In this document: one piece after another, positions 8,099 through 16,568 of the stretch
Position numbering within the stretch: position 1 is the stretch's first letter
Layout of the letters: every line of letters begins with the position of its first letter
NCBI GenBank assembly: GCA_946482635.1
Contig: CAMLSG010000044.1
Location: 1-29,811, forward strand
DNA from: an uncultured Duganella sp.
GTDB taxonomy: Bacteria; Pseudomonadota; Gammaproteobacteria; Burkholderiales; Burkholderiaceae
Reading direction: 5' to 3'
Length of the DNA stretch: 29,811 nt
Position numbers and translations under genes: made by a program
Notes under the pieces: model-generated
What the model was told of the DNA's origin: nothing
What the model saw: the letters and a program-made list of their open reading frames with translations, nothing else
Database searches by the model: none

Positions 8099-8142
8099 GA
8101 CATATTATGTCATTAGTATAAAAGCATGACATAAAATGTCAA
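8099..8142 (-). promoter_or_regulatory. Promoter with two palindromic operators for the PspA/flotillin operon
   Basis: Read on the minus strand, TTGACA (8142-8137), a 16-bp spacer and TATACT (8120-8115) make a near-consensus sigma70 promoter, with transcription expected near 8107. Two palindromes overlap it. TGACAT-AAA-ATGTCA (8127-8141) covers the -35 box with perfect 6-bp arms, and GACAT-ATT-ATGTC (8099-8111) covers the start site with perfect 5-bp arms. Their centres are 29 bp apart. Sites at -35 and +1 are the usual arrangement for a repressor. The region is also clearly more AT-rich than its surroundings. Confidence 0.8.
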
Positions 8143-8198
8143 GGACTGCCGCAACGCTTTGGGCGGCGGGTCTTCGTTCGGACACTGTCTGTGGGAGG

Positions 8199-8305
8199 TG
8201 CTGAAATCGCGCAGCCCGAAATCACTCCAGAGGGAGAATTTTCAGGCGCACCAGATTTTCAGCAGATTTCAGCACTTTGCAACACGATTTCAGCACTTCT
8301 CACTG
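8199..8305. repeat. 107-bp imperfect direct repeat, copy A
   Basis: This segment aligns without gaps to 8763-8869, offset exactly 564 bp; by hand I count about 74 of 107 identical positions, highest in the last 47 (40 of 47) and in the shared AGAGGGAGAA block. It begins with TGCTGAAATC and contains the reverse complement GATTTCAGCA at 8265-8274 and 8286-8295, so it could fold. Its last 16 bases overlap the 3' end of the small gene at 8290-8763. Confidence 0.75.
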
Positions 8306-8763
8306 CGAGATGTGCACATCGCTTCCTCTCGTGTTCGTGCCGCCTCACGGTATGCTTTCCGGCGTGCATCGGCCTCAGCCGAATAGCGCAGCCTGGTAGC
8401 TGGCGTCCAGTTGCATTCGCCCGGGAGTTGGACCAGGATCGCCTCCCATGCATTGCGAACGGTACCCAGGCTGGCCCTGGCAAACTGATTTGGCGACATG
8501 CTCACGCCTTCATAAATGAGCTCGCCGCCAACGATGGTCGCGAAATGCGCGCGATGTAGGCTGGTAATACGCAAGCGACTGCCATCCGGCAGCATGACCG
8601 TTTTCCAGAGATAGCCTTGCGGCCCGCGCTGGCGTGCCAGCAACTCGCGAAAGATACGATCCACAAGTTCCGAAAAGTCCTGTTCGCTGGCGTGCTCAGC
8701 CTGATAGTCGAGCAAGGCGCGCAGCGTAGGCAATGCGATTGGTACGCTCACAGTTTGGCTCAT
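8290..8763 (-). CDS. Small RAMA-like domain protein
   Basis: A 157-residue protein from ATG 8763 (GGGAG 9-10 bases upstream); a TTG 15 bases further up is a less likely start. The middle and end read LPDGSRLRIT, then a beta stretch to GGELIYEGVSMSPNQFARA, LGTVRNAWEAI and a Trp-containing end. This resembles the RAMA/DUF4357-type pattern: a polar beta sheet ending in SP..A....NGW. RAMA domains occur beside restriction-modification systems and in proteins expected to read modified DNA. No methylase or nuclease gene is nearby. Codon use is less GC-biased than in the neighbours, and 107-bp direct repeats bracket it, both suggesting acquired DNA. The domain call is by eye; otherwise it is a hypothetical protein. 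Confidence 0.6.
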   Translation of the reverse strand: MSQTVSVPIALPTLRALLDYQAEHASEQDFSELVDRIFRELLARQRGPQGYLWKTVMLPDGSRLRITSLHRAHFATIVGGELIYEGVSMSPNQFARASLGTVRNAWEAILVQLPGECNWTPATRLRYSAEADARRKAYREAARTREEAMCTSRSEKC

Positions 8764-8869
8764 GCTGAAATCTCCCAAGGTGAAAATCCCTTAGAGGGAG
8801 AAATTCGCGAGAAGTTCAAATTTCAGCACTTTTCAGCACCTTGCAACGCCATTTCAGCACTTCCCACAG
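8763..8869. repeat. 107-bp imperfect direct repeat, copy B
   Basis: Second copy of the repeat at 8199-8305. It begins at the start codon of the small RAMA-like gene, so it forms that gene's upstream leader and includes its ribosome site. It carries TGCTGAAATC at 8763-8772 and the complementary TTTCAGCA three times (8821-8828, 8831-8838, 8852-8859). Beyond 8869 the similarity to copy A fades, and the TetR gene ends at 8886. Confidence 0.75.
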
Positions 8870-8885
8870 AGGGACCCGCGAGGAG

Positions 8886-9497
8886 CTACCGAAGCAGGAA
8901 GCGAATAGCGGACTCGGCCAGTTCATCGATGCTGACGCCGGCGTCGCGCCGGTACCATTGCGCCGACCAGTTCAACGCCCCGAACAGCCACAGCCGATCG
9001 AGCTTGCCCGGCGCCGGCCACTCGCCGGAAGCCTGCAGTTCGTGCAGCACCGCATCCCACAGCGCCTCATAGCGATCTTTGGCCGCGACGATGCGCAATT
9101 GGCCCTCAGTGGAAAGCGCGCGCCACTCATAGAGCATGACGTAGACGAAATCCTGTCCCGGCGACAGCAAGGTCTCGAGATGGGTGTGCACCAGGCGCCG
9201 GAACGCCTCGCGCGGCGGCAGGCCAAGCGAAGCCACCTCCTCAATGCGGGCCAGGGCCTGCTGCATGCCCTCTTCGATCACCGCCTGCAGGATGTCCTGC
9301 TTCGACTTGAAGTGATAAAACCACGACCCCGCCTGCACGCCCGCCGCAGCCGCAATATCGCGCACGGTGGTGTTATCGAATCCTTTTTCGCGGAAAAGTC
9401 TTGCCGAGACGGCAATAAGCAGCGTTTTCAGGCTGTCGGAAGCGGCCTGCGCGGGGCGGCCGCGCTTGCGGGGCGGAGGGGAATTGCTGGCGTCCAT
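8886..9497 (-). CDS. TetR/AcrR family transcriptional regulator
   Basis: A 203-residue regulator with a basic N-terminus (RKRGRP) and a TetR helix-turn-helix at about 25-70 ([24 protein letters not shown]). The C-terminal ligand domain resembles the KstR2-type TetR_C_33 group ([25 protein letters not shown]). Regulators of that group often respond to acyl-CoA or hydrophobic compounds; the ligand here cannot be read from sequence. It is divergent from valS with only 55 bp between start codons, so its operator could overlap the valS promoter, but valS is an unlikely target. The gene may act on itself or on distant genes. Confidence 0.9.
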   Translation of the reverse strand: MDASNSPPPRKRGRPAQAASDSLKTLLIAVSARLFREKGFDNTTVRDIAAAAGVQAGSWFYHFKSKQDILQAVIEEGMQQALARIEEVASLGLPPREAFRRLVHTHLETLLSPGQDFVYVMLYEWRALSTEGQLRIVAAKDRYEALWDAVLHELQASGEWPAPGKLDRLWLFGALNWSAQWYRRDAGVSIDELAESAIRFLLR

Positions 9498-9515
9498 GTC
9501 CCCAGCAATCTACCT

Positions 9516-9521
9516 TATAAT
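9516..9521 (+). promoter_or_regulatory. valS: -10 box upstream of valS
   Basis: A perfect TATAAT lies 32 bases before the valS start in the 55-bp gap shared with the TetR gene. No convincing -35 hexamer is found at 16-18 bp. Transcription would begin near 9528, downstream of the in-frame ATG at 9520, which supports 9553 as the true valS start. The same AT-rich stretch may serve the TetR gene on the other strand. Confidence 0.5.
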
Positions 9522-9552
9522 GAAAGTTTTCGCCAAATTTACAGCCCAAATC

Positions 9553-12348
9553 ATGGAATTAGCCAAGTCTTTCGAGCCTGCCGACATTGAACAGTTCTGG
9601 CGCAGCGAGTGGGAAAAGCGCGGTTACTACGCAGCCTCCCTCGACCTGAGCAAGCCGTCCTTCAGCATCCAATTGCCGCCGCCGAACGTCACTGGCACGC
9701 TGCACATGGGCCACGCCTTCAACCAGACCATCATGGACGGCCTGACCCGCTACCACCGCATGCTGGGCCACAACACCGCCTGGATCCCGGGCACCGACCA
9801 CGCCGGCATCGCCACCCAGATCGTGGTGGAGCGCCAGCTGGACGCGCAAAAGGTATCGCGCCATGACCTGGGCCGCGAAAAATTCGTCGAAAAAGTCTGG
9901 GAGTGGAAGGAAAAATCCGGCTCCACCATCACCGGCCAGATGCGCCGCATGGGCACCTCGCCTGACTGGCAGCGCGAATACTTCACCATGGACGCCGAAC
10001 GCTCCAAAGTCGTGAGCGAAGTGTTCGTGCGCCTGTTCGAACAAGGCCTGATCTACCGCGGCAAGCGCCTGGTCAACTGGGACCCGGTGCTGGGCACCGC
10101 CGTCTCCGACCTGGAAGTCGTCTCGGAAGAAGAAGACGGCTCGATGTGGCACATCAAGTACCCGCTGGCAGACGGCAGCGGCCACCTGGTGGTCGCGACC
10201 ACCCGTCCTGAAACCATGCTGGGCGACGTCGCCGTGGCAGTCGACCCGACCGACGAGCGCTACACCGCGTTGGTCGGCAAGATGCTCAAGCTGCCGCTGG
10301 TCGGCCGCGAAATCCCGGTGATCGCCGACGAATACGTCGACAAGGAATTCGGCACCGGCTGCGTGAAGATCACCCCAGCGCACGACTTCAACGACTACGC
10401 CGTCGGCCAGCGCCACAACCTGGACATGCCGTCGATCCTGACGCTGGACGCCAAGATCAACGAAAACGCCCCGGCCGCCTACCAGGGCATGGACCGTTTC
10501 GCCGCCCGCAAGCAGATCGTGGCCGACCTGGACGCGCAAGGCTTCCTGGTCGAAGTGAAACCGCACAAGCTGATGGTGCCGCGCGGCGACCGCACCGGCG
10601 TCGTGATCGAGCCGATGCTGACCGACCAGTGGTTCGTCGCCATGAGCAAGCCTGCACCTGAAGGCACCTTCAACCCGGGCAAATCCATCACCGAAGTGGC
10701 GCTGGAAAAGGTCGCCAGCGGCGAGATCAAGTTCGTCCCTGAAAACTGGAGCACCACCTACAACCAGTGGCTGAACAACATCCAGGACTGGTGTATTTCC
10801 CGCCAGCTGTGGTGGGGCCACCAGATCCCGGCCTGGTACGACGAGCAAGGCAACGTCTACGTCGCCCGCAGCGAAGAAGACGCGAAAGCGCAAGCCGCCG
10901 CCAAAGGCGTGACCGGCGCCCTGACCCGCGACAACGACGTGCTGGACACCTGGTTCTCGTCCGCCCTGGTGCCGTTCTCCACCCTCGGCTGGCCGAACGA
11001 AACGCCTGAACTGCAGGCCTTCCTGCCAAGCTCCGTGCTGGTCACCGGCTTCGACATCATCTTCTTCTGGGTTGCGCGCATGGTCATCATGACCAGCCAC
11101 TTCACCAACAAGGTGCCGTTCGAAACCGTGTACGTGCACGGCCTGGTGCGCGACTCGCAAGGCCAGAAGATGTCCAAGTCCAAGGGCAACACCCTGGACC
11201 CGATCGACCTGATCGACGGCATCGGCCTGGAACAACTGGTGGCCAAGCGCACCACCGGCCTGATGAACCCGAAAGACGCGGCCAAGATCGAAAAAGCTAC
11301 GCGCAAGGAATTCCCGGAAGGCATTCCAGCCTACGGTACCGACGCCGTGCGCTTCACCATGGCCTCCTACGCCTCGCTGGGCCGCAACATCAACTTCGAC
11401 CTGGGCCGCTGCGAAGGCTACCGCAACTTCGGCAACAAGCTGTGGAACGCCACCCGCTTCGTGCTGATGAACACCGAAGGCCACGACTGCAGCGCCAACG
11501 AAGCCGACCTGTCCGCCGCCGACAAGTGGATCATCTCCGCGCTGAACCGCGCCGAACAGGAAGTGCATAAGGGCTTTGCCGACTACCGCTTCGACAACAT
11601 CGCCTCCACCATCTACCAGTTCGTGTGGTACGAGTACTGCGACTGGTACCTGGAACTGGCCAAGGTGCAGGTCCAGCAAGGCACGCCGGGCCAGCAGCAA
11701 GCCACCCGTCACACCCTGCTGCGCGTACTGGAAGTCATCCTGCGCATGGCGCACCCGATCATCCCGTTCGTCACCGAGCAGCTGTGGCAGACCGTTGCTC
11801 CGCTGGCCGGCAAAGGCGGCGCAGGCCAATCGATCATGACCCAGGCTTACCCGCTGCCGAACGAAGCGGCGATCAGCGCCGACGCCGAAGCCTGGATGGG
11901 CGAACTGAAAGGCCTGACCGACGCCACCCGCAACCTGCGCGGCGAAATGAAGCTGGCGCCATCGGTGCGCGTGCCGCTGATCGTGGAAGCGACCGGCGCC
12001 GACAAAGCGCGCATGGCCGCCTTCGCCCCGTACATCCAGATGCTGGGCAAGCTGTCGGAAGTGCAGATCGTCGACGTGCTGCCGGAATCGCCGGCCGCCG
12101 TCTCCGTGGTCGGCACCACCAAGCTGATGCTGAAAGTCGAAATCGACGTGAAAGCGGAACGCGAACGCCTGTCGAAAGAGATCGCCCGCCTGGAAGGCGA
12201 AATCGCCAAGGCCAACGGCAAGCTGTCCTCGGAAAGCTTCGTCGCCCGCGCCCCGGCCGCCGTGGTGGCGCAGGAAAAGGAACGCGTCGCCACCTTCGGC
12301 GCCACCCTGGCCAAGATGCAGGAACAACTGGCCAAGCTCCCAGCTTAA
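9553..12348 (+). CDS. valS: Valyl-tRNA synthetase
   Basis: A 931-residue class I aminoacyl-tRNA synthetase that attaches valine to tRNA-Val. The HIGH-type motif HMGH is at 51-54 after PPPNVTGTL, and KMSKS is at 539-543. Between them lies the CP1 editing domain ([27 protein letters not shown]), which removes mischarged threonine. The anticodon-binding helical region follows, then a C-terminal coiled coil ([16 protein letters not shown]) typical of ValRS. Length is normal for the family. The frame is open further upstream, but ATG 9553 gives the standard N-terminus and lies downstream of the predicted -10 box. No strong Shine-Dalgarno precedes it. Codon use is strongly biased (CTG, GAA, AAC), as in highly expressed genes. 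Confidence 0.98.
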   Translation: MELAKSFEPADIEQFWRSEWEKRGYYAASLDLSKPSFSIQLPPPNVTGTLHMGHAFNQTIMDGLTRYHRMLGHNTAWIPGTDHAGIATQIVVERQLDAQKVSRHDLGREKFVEKVWEWKEKSGSTITGQMRRMGTSPDWQREYFTMDAERSKVVSEVFVRLFEQGLIYRGKRLVNWDPVLGTAVSDLEVVSEEEDGSMWHIKYPLADGSGHLVVATTRPETMLGDVAVAVDPTDERYTALVGKMLKLPLVGREIPVIADEYVDKEFGTGCVKITPAHDFNDYAVGQRHNLDMPSILTLDAKINENAPAAYQGMDRFAARKQIVADLDAQGFLVEVKPHKLMVPRGDRTGVVIEPMLTDQWFVAMSKPAPEGTFNPGKSITEVALEKVASGEIKFVPENWSTTYNQWLNNIQDWCISRQLWWGHQIPAWYDEQGNVYVARSEEDAKAQAAAKGVTGALTRDNDVLDTWFSSALVPFSTLGWPNETPELQAFLPSSVLVTGFDIIFFWVARMVIMTSHFTNKVPFETVYVHGLVRDSQGQKMSKSKGNTLDPIDLIDGIGLEQLVAKRTTGLMNPKDAAKIEKATRKEFPEGIPAYGTDAVRFTMASYASLGRNINFDLGRCEGYRNFGNKLWNATRFVLMNTEGHDCSANEADLSAADKWIISALNRAEQEVHKGFADYRFDNIASTIYQFVWYEYCDWYLELAKVQVQQGTPGQQQATRHTLLRVLEVILRMAHPIIPFVTEQLWQTVAPLAGKGGAGQSIMTQAYPLPNEAAISADAEAWMGELKGLTDATRNLRGEMKLAPSVRVPLIVEATGADKARMAAFAPYIQMLGKLSEVQIVDVLPESPAAVSVVGTTKLMLKVEIDVKAERERLSKEIARLEGEIAKANGKLSSESFVARAPAAVVAQEKERVATFGATLAKMQEQLAKLPA

Positions 12349-12376
12349 AAGTCGGGGTCAGGTCTGGCAATCGGAC

Positions 12377-12403
12377 AAAAGGCGCACGCAGGTGCGCCTT
12401 TTT
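12377..12403 (+). terminator. Intrinsic terminator of valS
   Basis: GGCGCAC (12381-12387), a GCAG loop and GTGCGCC (12392-12398) form a perfect 7-bp GC stem. It is flanked by AAAA on the left and TTTTT on the right, extending pairing to 11 bp. It lies 29 bp after the valS stop. Confidence 0.88.
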
Positions 12404-12465
12404 CATTTCTAGAGGCTTCCCTCCAAAAAAAATAGCATGACCGTACGGTGCCCTGCCGGGTCCTT

Positions 12466-12474
12466 TGCTACACT
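12466..12474 (+). promoter_or_regulatory. Extended -10 promoter for the DUF2147 gene
   Basis: TGC-TACACT forms an extended -10 element (TGN plus a TATAAT-like hexamer). It lies about 34 bases before the ATG at 12508, implying a short leader. No clear -35 box is present. Confidence 0.45.
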
Positions 12475-12507
12475 GATTTTCCCCAAATCTAAATAAGAGA
12501 CACCCCC

Positions 12508-12957
12508 ATGCGCCTAACCCGCACAGTGGCGCTGGCTGCGGCAGCCTTGCTGGCTGCCGCACCGGCATTTGCCCAAGATCCCTCTCCTGTCGGCCTGTGG
12601 AAGAACATCGATGACGTCAGCGGCAAGCCGAAAGCCCTGATCCGCATCACCGAGGAAAACGGCGCCCTGCAGGGCAAGATCGAAAAACTGTACCGCGGCC
12701 CGACCGAGGAACAGAACCCGGTATGCGACAAGTGCACCGATGCGCGCAAGGACAAGCCGATTGTCGGCATGGTGATCGTGTCCGGCCTGAAGAAGGACGG
12801 CAGCGAATACAACGGCGGCGAGATTCTCGACCCGAACAACGGCAAGGTTTACAAGAGCAAGCTGGAAGTTGCCGATGGCGGCAAGAAGCTGAAAGTGCGC
12901 GGGTATATCGGTATTCCGATGCTGGGCCGGTCGCAGACCTGGGAACGCCAGGAGTAA
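12508..12957 (+). CDS. Secreted DUF2147 family protein
   Basis: A 149-residue protein with a clear Sec signal peptide (hydrophobic, Ala-rich core ending APAFA, cleavage about residue 22). The mature domain starts SPVGLWKNIDD and contains GKIEKLYRGP, a C-D-K-C pair and a beta-rich end (KLKVRGYIGIPMLGRSQTWER). That is the DUF2147 pattern, a small periplasmic beta-barrel-like domain of unknown function widespread in Proteobacteria. The gene is monocistronic, between the valS terminator and a palindromic element. Its ribosome site is AGAGACAC four bases before the ATG. Confidence 0.9.
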   Translation: MRLTRTVALAAAALLAAAPAFAQDPSPVGLWKNIDDVSGKPKALIRITEENGALQGKIEKLYRGPTEEQNPVCDKCTDARKDKPIVGMVIVSGLKKDGSEYNGGEILDPNNGKVYKSKLEVADGGKKLKVRGYIGIPMLGRSQTWERQE

Positions 12958-12970
12958 AACCGGTAAACCA

Positions 12971-13033
12971 GGGTCTGACCCACTGCCGAGGGCCCGAAGA
13001 CCGTAGGGGGTCTGACCCTGCGGGTCAGACCCC
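12971..13033. repeat. GGGGTCTGACCC-type palindromic repeat cluster
   Basis: GGGGTCTGACCC (13007-13018), loop TGC and GGGTCAGACCCC (13022-13033) form a perfect 12-bp hairpin; each arm is itself nearly palindromic. Another GGGTCTGACCC is at 12971-12981, and a degenerate relative (GGGGTCAGGTCT) occurs at 12354-12365. It lies between the convergent ends of the DUF2147 and RND genes. It has no T-run but could stop transcription from both sides; it looks like a REP-type intergenic repeat. Confidence 0.75.
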
Positions 13034-13045
13034 GGTTCACCGGGT

Positions 13046-15406
13046 TTAGCGCTTAGGCAGCAGCAACGACGCCAGCGCCGGAATCATCACAATCGCCCCC
13101 ACCATATTCCACAGGAACATGAACATCAGCAGCAGGCCCATATCGGCCTGGAACTTGATGTCCGACCAGACCCAGGTCAGCACCCCCAGCGCCAGCGTCA
13201 CGCCAGTCAGCGCCACCGCCACGCCGGTGGTCTTGAGCGTCTCGAAATAAGCCTCCTTCAGCTCCATCCCGCGATCGAGGAAGCACTGCAGCCGGTTGTA
13301 GATGTAGATGCCGTAATCCACGCCAATCCCGATCCCCAGCGCAATCACCGGCAAGGTCGCCACCTTCACGCCCAGCCCCAGGCGCGCCATGATGGCCTCG
13401 CACAGCGCCGACGTGATATACAGCGGCACCATGATGCAGATGGTCACGCGCAGCGAGCGGAACTCCCACCACACCAGCAGCGCCACGATGGCGTACACCA
13501 GCACCAGCATGGTGATCTCGGCCTGCTTGATCACGATATTGGTGGCCGCCTCGATGCCCGAATTGCCGGCAGCCAGGATGAACTCCGCCTGCGGCGTGTT
13601 GTTCTCCCTGGCGAATGCCTGCGCCGCCTGCACCACCCGCGTCAGGGTGTCGGCCTTGTGGTCGGCCAGGAACACCAGCACCGGCAGCATCGAGCAGTCG
13701 TTGCTGTACAACTCTGACGGAATCATGCGCTGCGCCGAATTGGACACGAAGCGATTGCGCGACAGCGCCTGCCATTTCAGGCTGCCGCCATTGACGTTGG
13801 AGATGATCCGCTTCTGCACCGTGAACAGCGAGGTGCTCGACTCCACGCCCGGCACGTTCTCCATCTCCCACTGGAAGCGGTCCACCACTTCGGCCGTCGG
13901 ATAGGCGCCGCACTCGCCGGCCGGCGTCTTCACCATCACCACGAACACGTCCGAGCTGGTCGAGTAATGGCCGGTGATGTAGCCGTTGTCGCGGTTGTAG
14001 CGCGAATCGGCCCGCAGCTCCGGCGCGCCCGGATCGAGGTCGCCGATCTTCAGGTCGCGGTTCAGCGCAAACGCGGTGGCAAACACCGCTACCGCGCCCA
14101 GCACCGCCAGCTTGGCGTACTTGGGCTCCGCAATGCGCGACAGCATGCGCATGAAGCGGTGCTTGCGCTGCGCCTTCCGGGCCTGGTTGCGCAGGCAGGC
14201 ATCGGTCACGCCCACGTAGGACATCAGCACCGGCAGCAGGAACATCTTGGTCAGCACGATCACCGCTACGCCCACCGAGGCCGAAATGGCCAGCTCGCGG
14301 ATCACGCCGATCTCGATCACCAGCAGGGTCGAAAAGCCCACCGCATCGCACAGCAGCGCAATGGTGCCGGGAATGAACAGCTGGCGGAAAGTCTGCTTGG
14401 CAGCTTCAGTGGCCGACTTGCCGGACAGGCGCTCGCTGGCCATGGTGTTGATGTTCTGCACCGCGTGCGACACGCCGATGGCAAAGGTCAGGAACGGCAC
14501 CAGGATCGAATACGGATCGAGCCCGAAGCCCAGTAGCCGCACGATGCCAAGCTGCCAGATCACCGCCAGCGAGCAGCAGAACACCGTCACCAGGGTCGAC
14601 TTCCAGCAGTGCGAATACCACAGCAGCAGCGCCACCGTCATGGCAAAGGTGATCGCGAAGAACAGGCCGATCGCCTTGGCGCCGTGAATCAGGTCGCCCA
14701 CCACCTTGGCAAAGCCGACGATGTGGATCTTCACGCCTTGCGCCTCGTACTTGTCGCGCACCAGTTTTTCCAGGCGCTCGGAGAACAGGCCGTAATCGAG
14801 CTTGGTGCCCTTGTCGGGGTCGATCTCCAGCAGCGGCACCTGCACGATGGTGGACTTCTGGTCCGCCGCCACCAGGCTGCCGATGCGTCCCGAACGCGCC
14901 ACGTTGGCGCGCACCTCGTCCAGCATGGCCGGCGAACCGTCGAAGCCCTGCGGGATGATCTGGCCGCTGTTCAAGCCCGTCTCGGTGACTTCCATCCACT
15001 GCACGTTGGGCGTCCACAGCGACTTCAGGTTGCCGCGGTCCACGCCGGGGATGTAGAACACTTCGTCGGTCACCGCCTTCAGCGTATCGAGATACTCCTT
15101 GCTGTAGATATCGCCCTTGGTCGCCTCCACCGCAATGCGGATGTTGTTGCCCAACGGGCGCAACTCGTTCTCGTACTTCAGGTAGTTGGCGATGAAGGGG
15201 TGCGTGGCCGGCACCATCTTCTGGAAACTGGCGTCCGGCTTCAGTAGCGCAGCCTGCCAGGCGAACAGCACCGACGCCAGCAGGAAAGCCACCATGATCA
15301 CAAGGCGGTGCTTGAACAGGCGCGGCTCCAGCCAGTGCTCGACGGAGGTGAAGCGCTGGTGGCCTTCCTCGGCTACCTTGCAGGATTTTTCGTCTTCGCG
15401 CTTCAT
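13046..15406 (-). CDS. RND/MMPL superfamily transporter
   Basis: A 786-residue inner-membrane protein with the two-fold RND layout. The first membrane helix is at about 34-55, followed by a large periplasmic loop (~56-240) and a block of helices to about 405. A second lone helix lies near 430-448, then a second periplasmic loop (~450-625) and a final helix block to the end. GIGIGVDYGIYIYNR in the second half is the SSD/MMPL-type signature. Relatives such as HpnN and MmpL move lipids or other hydrophobic molecules. It is the last gene of the operon and its ATG overlaps the YCF48 stop by 4 bp. No membrane-fusion protein or TolC-like gene accompanies it, so it is not a classical tripartite drug pump. 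Confidence 0.92.
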   Translation of the reverse strand: MKREDEKSCKVAEEGHQRFTSVEHWLEPRLFKHRLVIMVAFLLASVLFAWQAALLKPDASFQKMVPATHPFIANYLKYENELRPLGNNIRIAVEATKGDIYSKEYLDTLKAVTDEVFYIPGVDRGNLKSLWTPNVQWMEVTETGLNSGQIIPQGFDGSPAMLDEVRANVARSGRIGSLVAADQKSTIVQVPLLEIDPDKGTKLDYGLFSERLEKLVRDKYEAQGVKIHIVGFAKVVGDLIHGAKAIGLFFAITFAMTVALLLWYSHCWKSTLVTVFCCSLAVIWQLGIVRLLGFGLDPYSILVPFLTFAIGVSHAVQNINTMASERLSGKSATEAAKQTFRQLFIPGTIALLCDAVGFSTLLVIEIGVIRELAISASVGVAVIVLTKMFLLPVLMSYVGVTDACLRNQARKAQRKHRFMRMLSRIAEPKYAKLAVLGAVAVFATAFALNRDLKIGDLDPGAPELRADSRYNRDNGYITGHYSTSSDVFVVMVKTPAGECGAYPTAEVVDRFQWEMENVPGVESSTSLFTVQKRIISNVNGGSLKWQALSRNRFVSNSAQRMIPSELYSNDCSMLPVLVFLADHKADTLTRVVQAAQAFARENNTPQAEFILAAGNSGIEAATNIVIKQAEITMLVLVYAIVALLVWWEFRSLRVTICIMVPLYITSALCEAIMARLGLGVKVATLPVIALGIGIGVDYGIYIYNRLQCFLDRGMELKEAYFETLKTTGVAVALTGVTLALGVLTWVWSDIKFQADMGLLLMFMFLWNMVGAIVMIPALASLLLPKR

Positions 15407-16485
15407 TTCGCCGCCTCCCGCACACCGCCCACGCCGGACAGCAGCACCGTGCCATTCACAGCCAGCATGCCGGCCGTCGGCACCGCATCGCCTTGCCGAA
15501 CCACCTTGAAGCTCACGCCGTCGTCATCGCTGCGCAGCAAGGCACCGTCCTGGGCAGCCAGCACGATGCTGCTGCCCTGCAGGGCGCCGCCCACCAGGCT
15601 CTTTTTCGTCACGGCAGGCGTTTCGCGCCAGGTGGCGCCGCCATCCTCGCTGCGGAACACGTGGCCGCCGAAGCCGTACGCCAGCATGCTCCTGCCGGTG
15701 AAGATCACGCCGTACAACTGGCCGCCGTAGCCGGTCTCGATGCGCTGCCAGCTTGCGCCGCCGTCGGTGGAGCGGTACACGTAGCCGCCCTCGCCCGCGA
15801 TGGCCAGCACATTGCCAGGCCCGCCCGCAACCGCGTTGTAATGCAAGCCTTCAGGATTGGGCAGGCCCGCGCCCATGGAATTCCAGTGTGCACCGCCGTC
15901 CGTGGTACGGAAAGCCTGGCCGTATGCGCCCACCGCGTAGCCGGTCCTGGCATCGCGGAACCATACGCCCAGCAAAGGGCGCGACGGGCCGAACTTGGCC
16001 GCCGCTTCAATATCGCCCAGCGCGTTCTCGGCATCGGCGAGCGCCGCATTGCCCGCTCCCGCCCCGGCCGCTTGCGCCTTCTCGACTGCCGCCTTGGCAT
16101 CGGCCAGCATCAGGGCATTGGCCTGGTTGCCGTCAAAGCGGGTGCTCCATTTCGCCCCGCCGTCATTGGTGGAAAGGATCACGCCATCGTGCCCGACGGC
16201 CCAGCCGTTCAATGCATCGGCAAACGCCACGCCGGTCAGGGTGACCGACACCGGTACTTTCGCCTGCCGCCATGGCGCATTGGCGCCGCCATCGCGCACC
16301 AGGACGATACCGCGCTCGCCCACAGCCACCGTGCGCTGGCCGGCCAGGGCCAGGGCCGTCAGCATGGCTTTCGGCGCCCGCGCCGACATGCGCGCCGGCG
16401 TTTGCAGCGGGTCGCGCGCCACGGCCGGCATCACCGCCAGCGCGCCCAGCAGCGCAGCAGCGGCTTGTTTCAAGACTTTATTCAT
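15403..16485 (-). CDS. YCF48/BNR-repeat beta-propeller protein, secreted
   Basis: A 360-residue protein with a signal peptide (MNKVLKQ plus Ala/Leu core, cleavage near AVA at 22-24). Repeated blades follow, each with a BNR/Asp-box-like signature: STNDGGAKW, RTTDGGAHW, RSTDGGASW, RSEDGGATW and a degenerate RSDDDGVSF. This is the YCF48-like propeller related to the photosystem II assembly factor. Homologues are frequently found next to RND transporters and DUF1329/DUF1302 proteins, presumably as a periplasmic partner. An Ala-rich helical insertion (about 125-162) interrupts blade spacing. It lies downstream of a possible intra-operon terminator and overlaps the RND gene by 4 bp. Confidence 0.88.
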   Translation of the reverse strand: MNKVLKQAAAALLGALAVMPAVARDPLQTPARMSARAPKAMLTALALAGQRTVAVGERGIVLVRDGGANAPWRQAKVPVSVTLTGVAFADALNGWAVGHDGVILSTNDGGAKWSTRFDGNQANALMLADAKAAVEKAQAAGAGAGNAALADAENALGDIEAAAKFGPSRPLLGVWFRDARTGYAVGAYGQAFRTTDGGAHWNSMGAGLPNPEGLHYNAVAGGPGNVLAIAGEGGYVYRSTDGGASWQRIETGYGGQLYGVIFTGRSMLAYGFGGHVFRSEDGGATWRETPAVTKKSLVGGALQGSSIVLAAQDGALLRSDDDGVSFKVVRQGDAVPTAGMLAVNGTVLLSGVGGVREAAK

Positions 16486-16497
16486 GCTCTACCTGCG

Positions 16498-16536
16498 AAA
16501 AAATGGGCGCAGCGCTCCCTGTGAACGCACGCGCCC
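16498..16536 (-). terminator. Possible intra-operon attenuator between the DUF1329 and YCF48 genes
   Basis: On the minus strand GGGCGC (16536-16531) can pair with GCGCCC (16510-16505), with three further inner pairs possible (GCG/CGC) around small bulges. The structure is followed by ATTTTTT (16504-16498), a T-run suited to intrinsic termination. It sits 33 bp after the DUF1329 stop and just before the YCF48 start, so it could pass only part of the transcripts on. Confidence 0.45.
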
Positions 16537-16568
16537 GAAGAGACACCCCCAAACCCGCTACGCCGTCC

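Noticed and set aside
7863..8132. Minus-strand frame starting inside the operon promoter
   Set aside because: It starts at the promoter's -35/-10 region and overlaps DUF2170 in another frame; no family resemblance.
8199..8869. Possible CRISPR array or insertion-sequence ends
   Set aside because: Only two repeat units with a gene between, no spacer pattern, no transposase and no terminal inverted repeats with target duplication.
9367..9552. N-terminal extension of valS
   Set aside because: In-frame codons run through the TetR gene and the -10 box; ValRS normally begins near MELAKSFEP.
9559..12327. 922-codon minus-strand open frame opposite valS
   Set aside because: Exact antisense of a conserved synthetase with strong codon bias, which removes stops from the other strand. 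No ribosome site or domain.
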